A stretch of DNA of 64,000 bases from Streptomyces sp. XY006 (lineage in GTDB: Bacteria; Actinomycetota; Actinomycetes; Streptomycetales; Streptomycetaceae): NCBI RefSeq assembly GCF_002237655.1, contig NZ_NOKT01000012.1, positions 165,512-229,511 on the forward strand, read 5' to 3'. A program made the position numbers and the translations under genes. Shown piece after piece: positions 49,932-58,192 of the stretch. Within the stretch, counting starts at the first letter, position 1. The number at the start of each line of letters is the position of its first letter. A model generated the notes under the pieces. The model searched no databases, had not been told where the DNA came from, and saw only the letters and a program-made list of their open reading frames with translations.

Positions 49932-51221
49932 GTGCCGATATCGACCTCCCGCAGACCCGCCTGGGCGGGCCGCAACTACTCCCTGCTGACCGCCGCCGCG
50001 GTCGTCACCAACCTGGGCAGCAACGGCGCGCTCGTCGCGGCGGCGTTCGCCGTGCTGGAGGCGGGCGGCGACGGCGGCGACGTCGGCCTGGTGGCGGCGG
50101 CCCGGACCCTGCCGCTGGTGCTGTTCCTGCTGATCGGCGGCGCGGTCGCCGACCGGCTGCCCCGGCATCACGTGATGGTGGCGGCCAACGCCCTGAACTG
50201 TGTGTCCCAGGCCCTGTTCGCCGTCCTCGTGCTGACCGGCGACCCCCTGCTGTGGCAGATGATGCTGCTGGCCGCGCTCGGCGGCACCGGCCAGGCCTTC
50301 TTCGGCCCGGCCGCCGAGGGCATGCTGATGTCCTCGGTCCAGGGCGAGCAGGCGGGCCGCGCCTTCGCGCTGTTCCGGATGGCGATGTCGGGCGCCGGTC
50401 TGGGCGGTGCCGCGCTGGGCGGTGCCATGGTGGCCGCGATGGGTCCCGGCTGGGTGCTGGCCGCGGACGCGGCGGCCTTCGCCGTCGCCGGCGCGCTGCG
50501 CGCCTTCCTCGACGTCGGTCACATCCCGCCGCGGGAACCGGGCGGCGGACTGCTCGCCGATCTGCGCGAGGGCTGGGAGGAGTTCGCCGGCCGCCCCTGG
50601 CTGTGGGGCATCGTCGTGCAGTTCTCCATCGCCAACGCGGTCGTCGCGGCGGCCGACGCCGTCTACGGCCCGCTCGTCGCCCGGGACCACCTCGGCGGCG
50701 CGGGCCCCTGGGGCCTCGCCCTGGGCGCGTTCGGCGCGGGCACCGTCGCCGGCGCCCTGCTGATGACCCGCTGGAAGCCCCGCCGGCTGCTGCTCGCCGG
50801 CACCCTTTGCGTGTTCCCCCTGGCCCTTCCGTCGGCCGCGCTGGCCGTCCCGGTGCCGATCGGCGTCCTGTTCGTGGTGATGTTCGTCGCGGGGGCGACG
50901 GTCGAGGTGTTCGGCGTCTCCTGGATGACGGCCCTGCACCAGGAGATCCCCGAGGCCAAGCTCTCCCGCGTCACGGCCTACGACTGGTTCGGCTCCGTGG
51001 CGTTCGTGCCGCTGGCCACGGCGGCGGCCGGCCCGGCGGAGGACGCCTTCGGCCGTACGGCGGCCCTGTGGGGCTGCGCCGGACTGGTCGTGCTGGTCAC
51101 GGCGGCCGTGCTGTGCGTCCCGGACGTGCGCAATCTGCGCCGCCGGACCACCCCGGTGGCCAAGGGCGCCACCGAGCGCCCCTCAGCCGATGCCGAACGC
51201 CCCGTCGGGGGGCTCGGGTGA
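49932..51221 (+). CDS. MFS transporter (MFS_3/EntS-like)
   Basis: A 429-residue membrane transporter with about 12 helices, in the MFS_3 group that exports drugs or siderophores. Landmarks are the loop LLIGGAVADRLPRHHVMV (motif A-like) and FGPAAEGMLMSSVQGEQAGRAFAL, typical of this group. The substrate is unknown. GTG 49932 is chosen because a good promoter ends 6 bases before it. The last 39 bases overlap the convergent spermidine-synthase-like gene. Confidence 0.9.
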   Translation: MPISTSRRPAWAGRNYSLLTAAAVVTNLGSNGALVAAAFAVLEAGGDGGDVGLVAAARTLPLVLFLLIGGAVADRLPRHHVMVAANALNCVSQALFAVLVLTGDPLLWQMMLLAALGGTGQAFFGPAAEGMLMSSVQGEQAGRAFALFRMAMSGAGLGGAALGGAMVAAMGPGWVLAADAAAFAVAGALRAFLDVGHIPPREPGGGLLADLREGWEEFAGRPWLWGIVVQFSIANAVVAAADAVYGPLVARDHLGGAGPWGLALGAFGAGTVAGALLMTRWKPRRLLLAGTLCVFPLALPSAALAVPVPIGVLFVVMFVAGATVEVFGVSWMTALHQEIPEAKLSRVTAYDWFGSVAFVPLATAAAGPAEDAFGRTAALWGCAGLVVLVTAAVLCVPDVRNLRRRTTPVAKGATERPSADAERPVGGLG

Positions 51222-52028
51222 CGGCACCGCCTCCTCGTCCCGCACCGCCCGCGCCCCGCCGATGAACTTCCGCAGCCCGGCGCCGGACTCGACCCGGGCC
51301 GGAAAGGCGTCGGCGGCCGCGAGCCGGGTCAGGGCGGCGATGTCGACCGGCCGATGCCCGGCCACGAGCACGGCGTTGCCGAACCGGCGCCCTCGCAGCA
51401 CCCCCGGTTCGGCAATCAGCACCAGCTCCTCGAACACGGTCGCCAACGTGGCGAGTTGAGACCGCAGGAAGCCGAAGGGAGCCGCGTCCGGGAGGTTGGC
51501 GAGGTAGACCCCGCCGCCCCGGAGCACCCGGGCCGCTTCCCGCACGTAGGCGACGGACGTCAGATGCGCCGGCACCCGCGAACCGCCGAACACGTCGGCG
51601 ACGATCACGTCGGCCGAGTCCGCGCGGGCGTGCTCCACCCAGGCCCGCGCGTCCGCCGTGTGCAGCGCGACCCGGGCGCCCGCCGGCAGCGGCAGATGCT
51701 CGGCGACCAGCTCCAGCAGCCCCCGGTCGGCCTCGACGACGTCCTGCCGGGACCCCGGCCGCGTGACGGCCACGTAGCGGGGCAGCGTGAGCGCCCCGCC
51801 CCCGAGATGTACCACGTCCAGGGCCCGGCCCGGCTCGGCCGCGACGTCCAGCACGTGCCCGAGCCGCCGCGCGTACTCGAACTCCAGGTGCGTCGGGTCG
51901 TCCAGGTCGACGTACGACTGCGGCGCCCCGTCCACGGTCAGCAGCCAGGCCCGCTCCCGGTCGACGTCGGGCATGAGCTTGGCGAACCCGTGATCGACGG
52001 ACCGGGCGACGGGAATGGCTTCCTTCAC
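51183..52028 (-). CDS. Spermidine synthase-like methyltransferase-fold protein
   Basis: A 281-residue protein of the spermidine synthase family fold. The nucleoside pocket is LDVVHLGGGALTLPRYVA, with VVEADRGLLELVAEHLPL and DVIVADVFGG. The last lacks the DSTDP-like catalytic Asp pair of true spermidine synthases, so polyamine synthesis is doubtful. Such stand-alone copies are widespread in actinobacteria with no proven reaction. GTG 52028 follows CACAAT by 6 bases. Its 3' end overlaps the convergent MFS gene by 39 bases. Confidence 0.78.
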   Translation of the reverse strand: MKEAIPVARSVDHGFAKLMPDVDRERAWLLTVDGAPQSYVDLDDPTHLEFEYARRLGHVLDVAAEPGRALDVVHLGGGALTLPRYVAVTRPGSRQDVVEADRGLLELVAEHLPLPAGARVALHTADARAWVEHARADSADVIVADVFGGSRVPAHLTSVAYVREAARVLRGGGVYLANLPDAAPFGFLRSQLATLATVFEELVLIAEPGVLRGRRFGNAVLVAGHRPVDIAALTRLAAADAFPARVESGAGLRKFIGGARAVRDEEAVPSPEPPDGAFGIG

Positions 52029-52060
52029 CCCTCCATTGTGCGGGGGGACGACGCCCGGCA

Positions 52061-52087
52061 AGGGCGTGGGGAACTGCCGGCCGCCCC
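52061..52087 (-). repeat. Dispersed element, inverted copy
   Basis: On the minus strand this reads GGGGCGGCCGGCAGTTCCCC followed by ACGCCCT, matching the elements at 22490-22519 and 18969-18997. It lies between tuf3 and the spermidine-synthase-like gene, both read on the minus strand, and could form a hairpin after tuf3. Confidence 0.5.
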
Positions 52088-52112
52088 AGGACGGCCCGCA
52101 GCCCCCACTACT

Positions 52113-53282
52113 TCACCCCACCTCTGTGACGGTGCCGGCCCCCACCGTCCGCCCACCCTCACGGATGGCGAACCCGAGCCCCGCCTCCAACGGCACGTCC
52201 CGCCCCAGCTCCACGGTCATGACCACCGTGTCGCCGGGCCGCGCGACAGCGGCCTCGCCGAGGTCCACGACCCCCACCACGTCCGCGGTCCGCAGGTAGA
52301 ACTGCGGCCGGTAGCCGCTGGAGACGGCCGTGGTCCGCCCGCCCTCGCGGGCGGACAGCACGTAGACCCGCGCGGTGAAGCGCCGACCGGGCACGACGCT
52401 CCCCGGCGCGGCCACCACGTGCCCCCGCCGGACGGCGTCCCGGGGGACCCCCCGCAGCAGCAGCGCCACGTTGTCCCCGGCCTGCGCCTCCTCCATCGGC
52501 TTGCCGAAGGTCTCCAGACCGGTGACCACCGTCTCGACGGAGGCCCCGAGCACCTCGACCCTGTCCCCGACCCGGACCACACCGCGCTCGACCGCCCCGG
52601 TCACGACGGTCCCGCGCCCGGTGATGGTCAGCACGTTCTCCACCGGCAGCAGGAACGGCGCGTCCAGATACCGCTCCGGCATCGGCACGTACGTGTCCAC
52701 CGCGTCGAGCAGCGCCTCGATCGACGCCGTCCACCGCGGGTCCCCCTCCAGCGCCCTGAGTCCGGAGACGCGCACGACGGGCACGGAGTCACCGCCGTAG
52801 CCGTGCGCCGTGAGCAGGTCGCGGACCTCCAGCTCCACCAGGTCGGTCAGCTCCTCGTCCCCGGCGTCGGCCTTGTTGAGCGCGACCACGATGTGGTCGA
52901 CGCCCACCTGGCGGGCGAGCAGGACGTGTTCGGCCGTCTGCGGCATGATCCCGTCGAGCGCGGAGACGACGAGGATCGCCCCGTCGAGCTGCGCGGCGCC
53001 GGTGACCATGTTCTTGACGTAGTCGGCGTGGCCCGGCATGTCGACGTGCGCGTAGTGCCGGGTGTCGGTCTCGTACTCCACGTGCGCGATGTTGATGGTG
53101 ATGCCGCGCGCCGCCTCCTCGGGCGCCCGGTCGATCCGGTCGAACGGCACGAACGCGCCGGTGCCGCGGTCGGCGAGGACCTTGGTGATGGCGGCGGTCA
53201 GGGTGGTCTTGCCGTGGTCGACATGACCCATCGTGCCGATGTTCAGATGGGGTTTGGTGCGTACGTATGCCGTCTTGGGCAT
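52113..53282 (-). CDS. tuf3: Elongation factor Tu, Tuf3 type
   Basis: A 389-residue EF-Tu that delivers aminoacyl-tRNA to the ribosome. G1 is GHVDHGKT (19-26), switch I ends RGITIN (59-64), G3 is DMPGH (81-85) with catalytic His85, and G4 is NKAD (136-139). The usual EF-Tu has DCPGH and NKCD at these sites and SAL at G5 (here SGL). These changes, and many domain II/III differences, mark it as the divergent Tuf3 rather than the main Tuf1. In S. coelicolor tuf3 is reported to be dispensable and positively controlled by the stringent response. The long structured leader suggests regulated expression. Confidence 0.93.
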   Translation of the reverse strand: MPKTAYVRTKPHLNIGTMGHVDHGKTTLTAAITKVLADRGTGAFVPFDRIDRAPEEAARGITINIAHVEYETDTRHYAHVDMPGHADYVKNMVTGAAQLDGAILVVSALDGIMPQTAEHVLLARQVGVDHIVVALNKADAGDEELTDLVELEVRDLLTAHGYGGDSVPVVRVSGLRALEGDPRWTASIEALLDAVDTYVPMPERYLDAPFLLPVENVLTITGRGTVVTGAVERGVVRVGDRVEVLGASVETVVTGLETFGKPMEEAQAGDNVALLLRGVPRDAVRRGHVVAAPGSVVPGRRFTARVYVLSAREGGRTTAVSSGYRPQFYLRTADVVGVVDLGEAAVARPGDTVVMTVELGRDVPLEAGLGFAIREGGRTVGAGTVTEVG

Positions 53283-53332
53283 GGCGGTACCTCGAAGCCT
53301 CTTCGCAGGAACTGGGACCCCGAGAACTCGCC

Positions 53333-53463
53333 GACCCTCCCCCTGCGGGGTCCGCCGGACGATCCGGAGAGGGTCAGCTTCGGGCGCCGTCGACAGCGGC
53401 CGCGAGAACGGAGACGGCAGCCTTCGGCGCATCCGCGACTGCGGATGCTGCGAGGGCGAAGGC
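53333..53463 (-). promoter_or_regulatory. Structured 5' leader of tuf3
   Basis: The 334-base gap between tuf3 and its divergent neighbour holds no credible gene but has two nested fold regions. One is GACCCTC/GAGGGTC (53333-53339 with 53369-53375) enclosing CCCC-TGC-GGGG. The other is GCCTTCG/CGAAGGC (53420-53426 with 53457-53463) enclosing the perfect hairpin GCATCCGC-GACT-GCGGATGC (53429-53448). Both lie 50-180 bases before the tuf3 ATG, in its likely untranslated leader. No clear -10/-35 pair for tuf3 could be assigned upstream. Confidence 0.5.
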
Positions 53464-53616
53464 GTGCCGGAACATGACGTCGATCATCGCCGACGGCGCA
53501 TCGTGCGTCGAATGGTTTTCGTCCGCCCTGCGCAGAGGGGGTGCGACCGGGTTCCTGTGACGGTCGTGAGACGAACCATACGGCGATCACACACATTTGT
53601 CGGTTAGTGTCACCGG

Positions 53617-54408
53617 ATGCTCGATGCCACCACCCGCTCTGGGGGCACCGCCACGGCCTCTCCCCGGGCCACCACCGCGGAGCTCGCCGTCGCCGCTCCC
53701 CCGGCAACGACCGCCTCGCCCGCCGTCTCCTCCGGTTTCGCCGCCCGTTGCACGAGAGCGGTGCTCTCCCCCTGGTCACGGCTGTCCCTGCTGGTCGCCC
53801 TGCTCGCCGGGGCCGCCTGCACGATGCTGCTGTTCGAGCCGCAGCGGCTGCTGACGCAGGGCTGGCCGCCCCAGCTGAGCGGTGCCGCCGCGGCGCTGGT
53901 CTTCGCGGTGGCGTACGGGGTGTGCACCGTGGCGTTCGTGCCGCGGCCGCTGCTGAATCTCGCCGGAGGTGCCCTGTTCGGCTCCCAGGTCGGCCTCGGC
54001 GTGGCCCTGGCCGGCACGGTGCTGGGTGCCGGGATCGCCTTCTGCCTGGGCCGTGCGCTGGGCCAGGAGGCGCTGCGGCCCCTGCTGCGCGGACGCTGGC
54101 TGAAGGCGGCGGACGGCCAGCTCAGCCGGCACGGCTTCCGCTCGATGCTGGCGGTCCGGCTGTTCCCCGGCGTGCCGTTCTGGGCCGCGAACTACTGCGC
54201 CTCCGTCTCCCGCATGGGCCTGCTGCCGTTCCTGCTGGCCACGGCCCTCGGCTCCATTCCGAACACCGCCGCCTACGTGGTCGCCGGCGCCCGCGCCTCG
54301 ACGCCGACGTCCCCCGCCTTCCTGATCGCCCTGGCGTGCATCGCCCTGCCCGCGCTGGCGGGCGTGGTGGTGGCCTGGCGCAAGCGGCACCGGCTGCGCC
54401 AACTCTGA
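53617..54408 (+). CDS. TVP38/TMEM64-family (VTT) membrane protein
   Basis: A 263-residue membrane protein of the VTT/DedA superfamily (TVP38/TMEM64 type). After a 45-residue Ala/Thr-rich cytoplasmic start there are about five or six hydrophobic segments. The conserved VTT core is RPLLNLAGGALFGSQVGLG and RLFPGVPFWAANYCASVSRM, followed by GSIPNTAAYVVAGA. Members act in lipid scrambling or undecaprenyl-phosphate handling, so the cell envelope is the likely site of action. ATG 53617 follows TTAGTG by 7 bases. Divergent from tuf3. Confidence 0.87.
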   Translation: MLDATTRSGGTATASPRATTAELAVAAPPATTASPAVSSGFAARCTRAVLSPWSRLSLLVALLAGAACTMLLFEPQRLLTQGWPPQLSGAAAALVFAVAYGVCTVAFVPRPLLNLAGGALFGSQVGLGVALAGTVLGAGIAFCLGRALGQEALRPLLRGRWLKAADGQLSRHGFRSMLAVRLFPGVPFWAANYCASVSRMGLLPFLLATALGSIPNTAAYVVAGARASTPTSPAFLIALACIALPALAGVVVAWRKRHRLRQL

Positions 54409-54425
54409 CGGGCCGTCACGGCCCG
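54409..54425. terminator. Convergent terminator hairpin
   Basis: CGGGCCG-TCA-CGGCCCG is a perfect 7-base stem in the 22-base gap between the VTT gene and the convergent thiolase gene, suited to end both transcripts. Confidence 0.65.
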
Positions 54426-54430
54426 CCGTC

Positions 54431-55600
54431 TCAGACGCGTTCCAGCACCATGGCGTTGGCGAGCCCGCCCGCCTCGCACATGGTCTGGAGCGCGTAGCGG
54501 GCACCCCGTTCCCGCATGGCGTGCACGAGCGTGGTCGTGAGCCGGGTGCCGCTGGCGCCCAGCGGATGGCCGAGCGCGATGGCGCCGCCGTGCACGTTGA
54601 CCCGGTCGAGGGCGGCGCCGGTCTCCTGCTGCCAGGCCAGGACGACGCTGGAGAAGGCCTCGTTGACCTCGAACAGGTCGATGTCGTCGAGGGTGAGCGA
54701 GGCCCTGCGCAGCACCTTCTCGGTCGCCGGGATCACGCCCGTGAGCATCAGCAGCGGGTCGGAGCCGGTGACGGCGAAGCTGTGCAGCCGGGCCAGCGGC
54801 CGCAGCCCGAGCCGGGCCGCCGTCTCGCTCGACGTGATGAGCACCGCCGAGGCACCGTCGTTGATCGGGCTGGCGTTGCCCGCCGTGACGTTCCACTCGA
54901 TCTGCGGGAACCGTTCGGCGAAGCCGGGGTCGTGGTAGGCGGGCCTGAGCCCGGCGAGGACCTCGGTGCTGCTGTCCGGCCGGACGCACTCGTCGCGCGT
55001 GACGCCCTCCAGGGGCGCGACCTCGGCGTCGAACAGGCCCGCCTCCCAGGCCGCGGCGGCCTTGCGGTGCGAGGAGACCGCGAAGGCGTCCATCTGCTCG
55101 CGTCCGATCGACCACTTGGCCGCGATGAGCTCGGCGCTGATGCCCTGCGGGACGAGTCCCTCGGGGTAGCGCTCGGCGACCCCGGGGCCGAAGGGGTCCG
55201 CGCCCGGCGGCACGTTCGACCACATCGGCACCCGGCTCATCGACTCGACCCCGCAGGCCACGACGAGGTCGTAGGCGCCCGAGAGGACGCCCTGGGCGGC
55301 GAAGTGCACGGCCTGCTGGGAGGAGCCGCACTGCCGGTCGACGGTGGTGGCGGGCACAGACTCCGGGAAGCCGGCGGACAGCACGGCGTAGCGGGTGGTG
55401 TTCATCGCCTGTTCGCCGACCTGGTCGACGGTCCCGCCGATGACGTCGTCGATGAGCTCCGGGTCGACGCCGGACCGCTCGACGAGGGTGCGCAGGGTGT
55501 GGGCGAGGAGCTCCACGGGGTGGACGTGGGCGAGGGCGCCGTTGGGCTTGCCCTTGCCGATCGGGGTGCGTACGGCTTCGACGACGACTGCGTCACGCAT
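54431..55600 (-). CDS. Acetyl-CoA acyltransferase (thiolase)
   Basis: A 389-residue thiolase that makes or cleaves 3-ketoacyl-CoA, in beta-oxidation or acetoacetyl-CoA formation. The acylated Cys is in TTVDRQCGSSQQAVH, the catalytic His in NVHGGAIALGHPLGASG, and the second active Cys in ALQTMCEAGGLANAM. All catalytic residues are intact. The ATG has a GGAGG site. It is divergent from an HxlR regulator, whose palindromes lie in the 93-base gap and probably control it. FadA-type degradative use is likely but not proven. Confidence 0.93.
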   Translation of the reverse strand: MRDAVVVEAVRTPIGKGKPNGALAHVHPVELLAHTLRTLVERSGVDPELIDDVIGGTVDQVGEQAMNTTRYAVLSAGFPESVPATTVDRQCGSSQQAVHFAAQGVLSGAYDLVVACGVESMSRVPMWSNVPPGADPFGPGVAERYPEGLVPQGISAELIAAKWSIGREQMDAFAVSSHRKAAAAWEAGLFDAEVAPLEGVTRDECVRPDSSTEVLAGLRPAYHDPGFAERFPQIEWNVTAGNASPINDGASAVLITSSETAARLGLRPLARLHSFAVTGSDPLLMLTGVIPATEKVLRRASLTLDDIDLFEVNEAFSSVVLAWQQETGAALDRVNVHGGAIALGHPLGASGTRLTTTLVHAMRERGARYALQTMCEAGGLANAMVLERV

Positions 55601-55622
55601 GTGCGGGCCTCCACGACTACTG

Positions 55623-55686
55623 GTGAGTAGGAAATCCGAACTCACGGTATCCCGCAGGGTTGGAAAATCCAACCCTCTCGTAGACT
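55623..55686. promoter_or_regulatory. HxlR operator pair and hxlR promoter
   Basis: GGGTTGGA-AAA-TCCAACCC (55657-55675) is a perfect 19-base palindrome. GTGAGT-N11-ACTCAC (55623-55645) surrounds a related TAGGAAATCCGAA core. Both lie between the thiolase and hxlR genes. TAGACT (55681-55686) ends 7 bases before the hxlR ATG, and the perfect palindrome covers its -35 area. This layout suits autorepression plus control of the thiolase. Confidence 0.65.
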
Positions 55687-55693
55687 GGGCCCC

Positions 55694-56164
55694 ATGGCCG
55701 CCAGCAAAGATCCGCGCCCCTGCTCCATCGCCGACACCCTGGCGCTGGTCGGCGAGAAGTACTCGCTGCTCGTGCTGCGGGAGGTGTGCCTGGGCAACGG
55801 CCGGTTCGACCAGCTGGTGCGCAACATCGGCGCTCCGCGCGACATCCTCGCCACCCGGCTGCGCCGGCTCGTGGACGCCGGGATCCTCACCAAGGAGCTC
55901 TACAGCGAGCGCCCGCAGCGCTTCGAGTACCGGCCGACGCGGGCCGGGCTGGAACTGGAGCCGGTGCTGCTGACCCTCATGGCGTGGGGCGACCGCCATC
56001 TGCGGGCGGACGGCGACCGTCCGATGGTCCTGGAGCACTCCTGCGGCGAGGCCCTCGCCCCGGTCGTCACCTGCCGGGCCTGCGGCGACGAGGTGCGCCA
56101 CGAGGACCTCGCGGCGCGCCCGCAGGCTCCCGGCTGGACCGTGACCGGACCGGCCGCGGCCTGA
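55694..56164 (+). CDS. HxlR-family transcriptional regulator
   Basis: A 156-residue regulator with an HxlR winged helix (about 10-100). The Cys in PRPCSIADTLALVGEKYSLLVLREV near the N-terminus is followed by FDQLVRNIGAPRDILATRLRRLVDAGI. A C-terminal extension with CRACGDEV (CxxC) and a further Cys in EHSCGEA might bind metal or sense redox, since several HxlR proteins respond to electrophiles through Cys. The ATG is leaderless in appearance. It is the likely regulator of the divergent thiolase. Confidence 0.92.
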   Translation: MAASKDPRPCSIADTLALVGEKYSLLVLREVCLGNGRFDQLVRNIGAPRDILATRLRRLVDAGILTKELYSERPQRFEYRPTRAGLELEPVLLTLMAWGDRHLRADGDRPMVLEHSCGEALAPVVTCRACGDEVRHEDLAARPQAPGWTVTGPAAA

Positions 56165-56323
56165 TCCGCTCCGCTCCGGGCCTGCTTCCAAACCCCTGTG
56201 TCCGGGCGGTCTCCCAAGGGCGCTACGCTTCCCCCTCGGCACACATGATCCCCCGTTCCTCGCGACGGCGGCCCGGTGTGCCCGTCGTCCGTCCCACGAT
56301 CGGCACTTGGACTCCGCTACCTC

Positions 56324-57199
56324 ATGTCTTGGTTCGAATCACTCATCCTCGGACTCGTCCAGGGGCTGACCGAGTTCCTCCCCGTCTCCTCCAGCGCGCA
56401 CCTGCGTCTGACGGCGGCCTTCTCGGGCTGGGAGGACCCGGGCGCGGCCTTCACGGCGATCACGCAGATCGGCACCGAGGCCGCCGTGCTGATCTACTTC
56501 CGCAAGGACATCGGGCGGATCCTCTCGGCGTGGACGCGCTCGCTCACGAACAAGGCGCTGCGCAGCGACCCGGACGCCCGGATGGGCTGGCTGGTCATCG
56601 TCGGCTCCATCCCGATCGGCGTGCTCGGCGTGACGCTGAAGGACCAGATCGAGGGACCCTTCCGCGACCTGCGGATCACCGCGACCATGCTGATCGGCAT
56701 GGGCATCGTCCTGGGCATCGCCGACCGGCTCGCGGCCCGCGACGAGAACGGCGGCCGGCACCGCGCGCCCAAGCAGCGCAAGGCCCTGACGGACCTGGGC
56801 GTCCGGGACGGCCTGATCTACGGCGTGTGCCAGGCCATGGCGCTGATCCCGGGCGTCTCCCGCTCCGGCGCCACCATCAGCGGCGGCCTGTTCATGGGGT
56901 ACAAGCGCGAGGCCGCGGCCCGCTACTCCTTCCTGCTCGCCATCCCCGCCGTGCTCGCCTCCGGGCTGTTCGAGCTCAAGGACGCGACGGAGAGCGGTCA
57001 TGTCTCCTGGGGGCCGACGATCTTCGCCACGGTGATCGCCTTCGGCGTCGGATACGCGGTGATCGCATGGTTTATGAAGTTCATCTCGACCAAGAGCTTC
57101 ATGCCGTTCGTCTACTACCGCATCGCGCTCGGCATCGTCATCATCGTCCTGGTCAGCATGGGTGCGCTCAGCCCGCACGCGGGTGAGCCGGCGCACTGA
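56324..57199 (+). CDS. uppP: Undecaprenyl-diphosphatase (BacA type)
   Basis: A 291-residue membrane enzyme that removes phosphate from undecaprenyl diphosphate, recycling the lipid carrier for cell-wall synthesis. It also gives bacitracin tolerance. The two catalytic loops are intact: GLTEFLPVSSSAHL and ALIPGVSRSGATISGG. About eight hydrophobic segments are present. ATG 56324 (MSWFESLILGLVQ) matches the family start; longer in-frame starts do not. No Shine-Dalgarno is visible. Follows the HxlR gene by 159 bases. Confidence 0.94.
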   Translation: MSWFESLILGLVQGLTEFLPVSSSAHLRLTAAFSGWEDPGAAFTAITQIGTEAAVLIYFRKDIGRILSAWTRSLTNKALRSDPDARMGWLVIVGSIPIGVLGVTLKDQIEGPFRDLRITATMLIGMGIVLGIADRLAARDENGGRHRAPKQRKALTDLGVRDGLIYGVCQAMALIPGVSRSGATISGGLFMGYKREAAARYSFLLAIPAVLASGLFELKDATESGHVSWGPTIFATVIAFGVGYAVIAWFMKFISTKSFMPFVYYRIALGIVIIVLVSMGALSPHAGEPAH

Positions 57200-57295
57200 G
57201 ACGGCGCGTGTGAGCCGCGTCTCGTGACCAACCGCATAGCAATCCGGTAGCCGTCCGGTAGCGGCCTGTCAGTGGCTGCCCCTAGGCTTGTCCGC

Positions 57296-57475
57296 ATGTC
57301 CCCCGATTTCGTGACCCCTGGTTCCGTGCGCTCCGCTGCCGAGGTCAACGAGGAGATCCGTGCGCTGTGGCGGCGCACGGGCGGCACCCTGTCGGCCGAG
57401 GAGCGCGCGGAGTACGAGCTGCTCGTCGTCGAATGGGCCGCCGCGATCCGCGGCACGGTCGTCAAGGCGGCCTGA
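57296..57475 (+). CDS. Small conserved protein, 59 residues
   Basis: A 59-residue helical, acidic protein (MSPDFVTPGSVRSAAEVNEEIRALWRR, then LSAEERAEYELLVVEWAAAI). I do not recognise a named family. Coding is supported by the strong third-position GC, the clean stop and a TAGGCT box (57283-57288) placed 7 bases before the ATG. The segment EVNEEIRALWRRTGGTLSAEE has a helix-turn-helix-like layout, but it is too short to call DNA-binding. Confidence 0.7.
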   Translation: MSPDFVTPGSVRSAAEVNEEIRALWRRTGGTLSAEERAEYELLVVEWAAAIRGTVVKAA

Positions 57476-57497
57476 CCGGCTCGCGCCCTCCCCCCTC

Positions 57498-58100
57498 TCA
57501 AGCGGCCAGGCGCGCCAGCACCTCCTCCTCGACCGGGAACGGCCGCTCCTCGGGCAACAGCGCGGCGGCCGACTCGAGTTCACCGGCCCGCACCCGTGCG
57601 TGGATCTCCGTGGCGAGCGCGGTGACGTCCTCGATCCCCACGATCCACTCGTCCGCGTAGCGCGCGGCGGCCTCTCCCGCGAGTCCCAGCTGCAGTGACC
57701 GGTACGGCAGCGGCCGCAGCCGCAGATCCCGCTCCGGATCCCACTGCACCCGCGCCGGCGCCCGCTTCAGCTGCCGCTGCCACGCGGCCCGGTCGCCGTG
57801 CAGAGCGGGCACGTGGTGGGACAGGCAGGCGTGCCGCAGCGCCCACAGGAAGCCCTCCCGCTCGATCTCGACGGCCAGGACCGTCTCCTGGCCCTCCTTG
57901 GTGCCCCAGCCGCAGCGGTACATCATCCACAGGAACGACGGCTTGATCCAGGTCATGCGGTCGCGCTTCCAGGACGACGGGAAGCGGCCGGTGCGGGCGG
58001 CCGGGCCGCCGATCTCCGGGCGGTAGGCCTGGTAGACGGTGATCGTGGACTCGGTGTGGCGGGCGCGTATGCGACGGCGCGGCTCGTTCTGATCGTTCAC
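57498..58100 (-). CDS. DUF4291 family protein
   Basis: A 200-residue protein that fits DUF4291. The family opening is RARHTESTITVYQAYRPEIG, then DRMTWIKPSFLWMMYRCGWG, and QWDPERDLRLRPLPYRSLQLGL. The function of the family is unknown, though some members resemble RNA- or nucleotide-handling proteins. GTG 58100 (MNDQNEPRRRIR) is the first start. It is convergent with the small 59-residue gene and has no linked partner. Confidence 0.85.
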   Translation of the reverse strand: MNDQNEPRRRIRARHTESTITVYQAYRPEIGGPAARTGRFPSSWKRDRMTWIKPSFLWMMYRCGWGTKEGQETVLAVEIEREGFLWALRHACLSHHVPALHGDRAAWQRQLKRAPARVQWDPERDLRLRPLPYRSLQLGLAGEAAARYADEWIVGIEDVTALATEIHARVRAGELESAAALLPEERPFPVEEEVLARLAA

Positions 58101-58192
58101 GAGGGACAGGCTGGCCGCCCCGGGCCCCGACGGCCACCGAATATCGGCGCACGGCTCTTGGCCCGGCGCCCGTCATGCCCAACACTGAGCCG

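Noticed and set aside
51183..52028. True spermidine synthase (speE)
   Set aside because: The nucleoside-binding fold is present but the catalytic Asp pair region reads ADVFGG, and no decarboxylase for polyamine synthesis is nearby, so a gene symbol is not justified.
53233..53607. Small open frames (97-124 residues) in the tuf3 upstream gap
   Set aside because: Several overlapping frames exist on both strands but none has a ribosome site, a family-like sequence or consistent third-position GC. The region is better explained as a structured leader.
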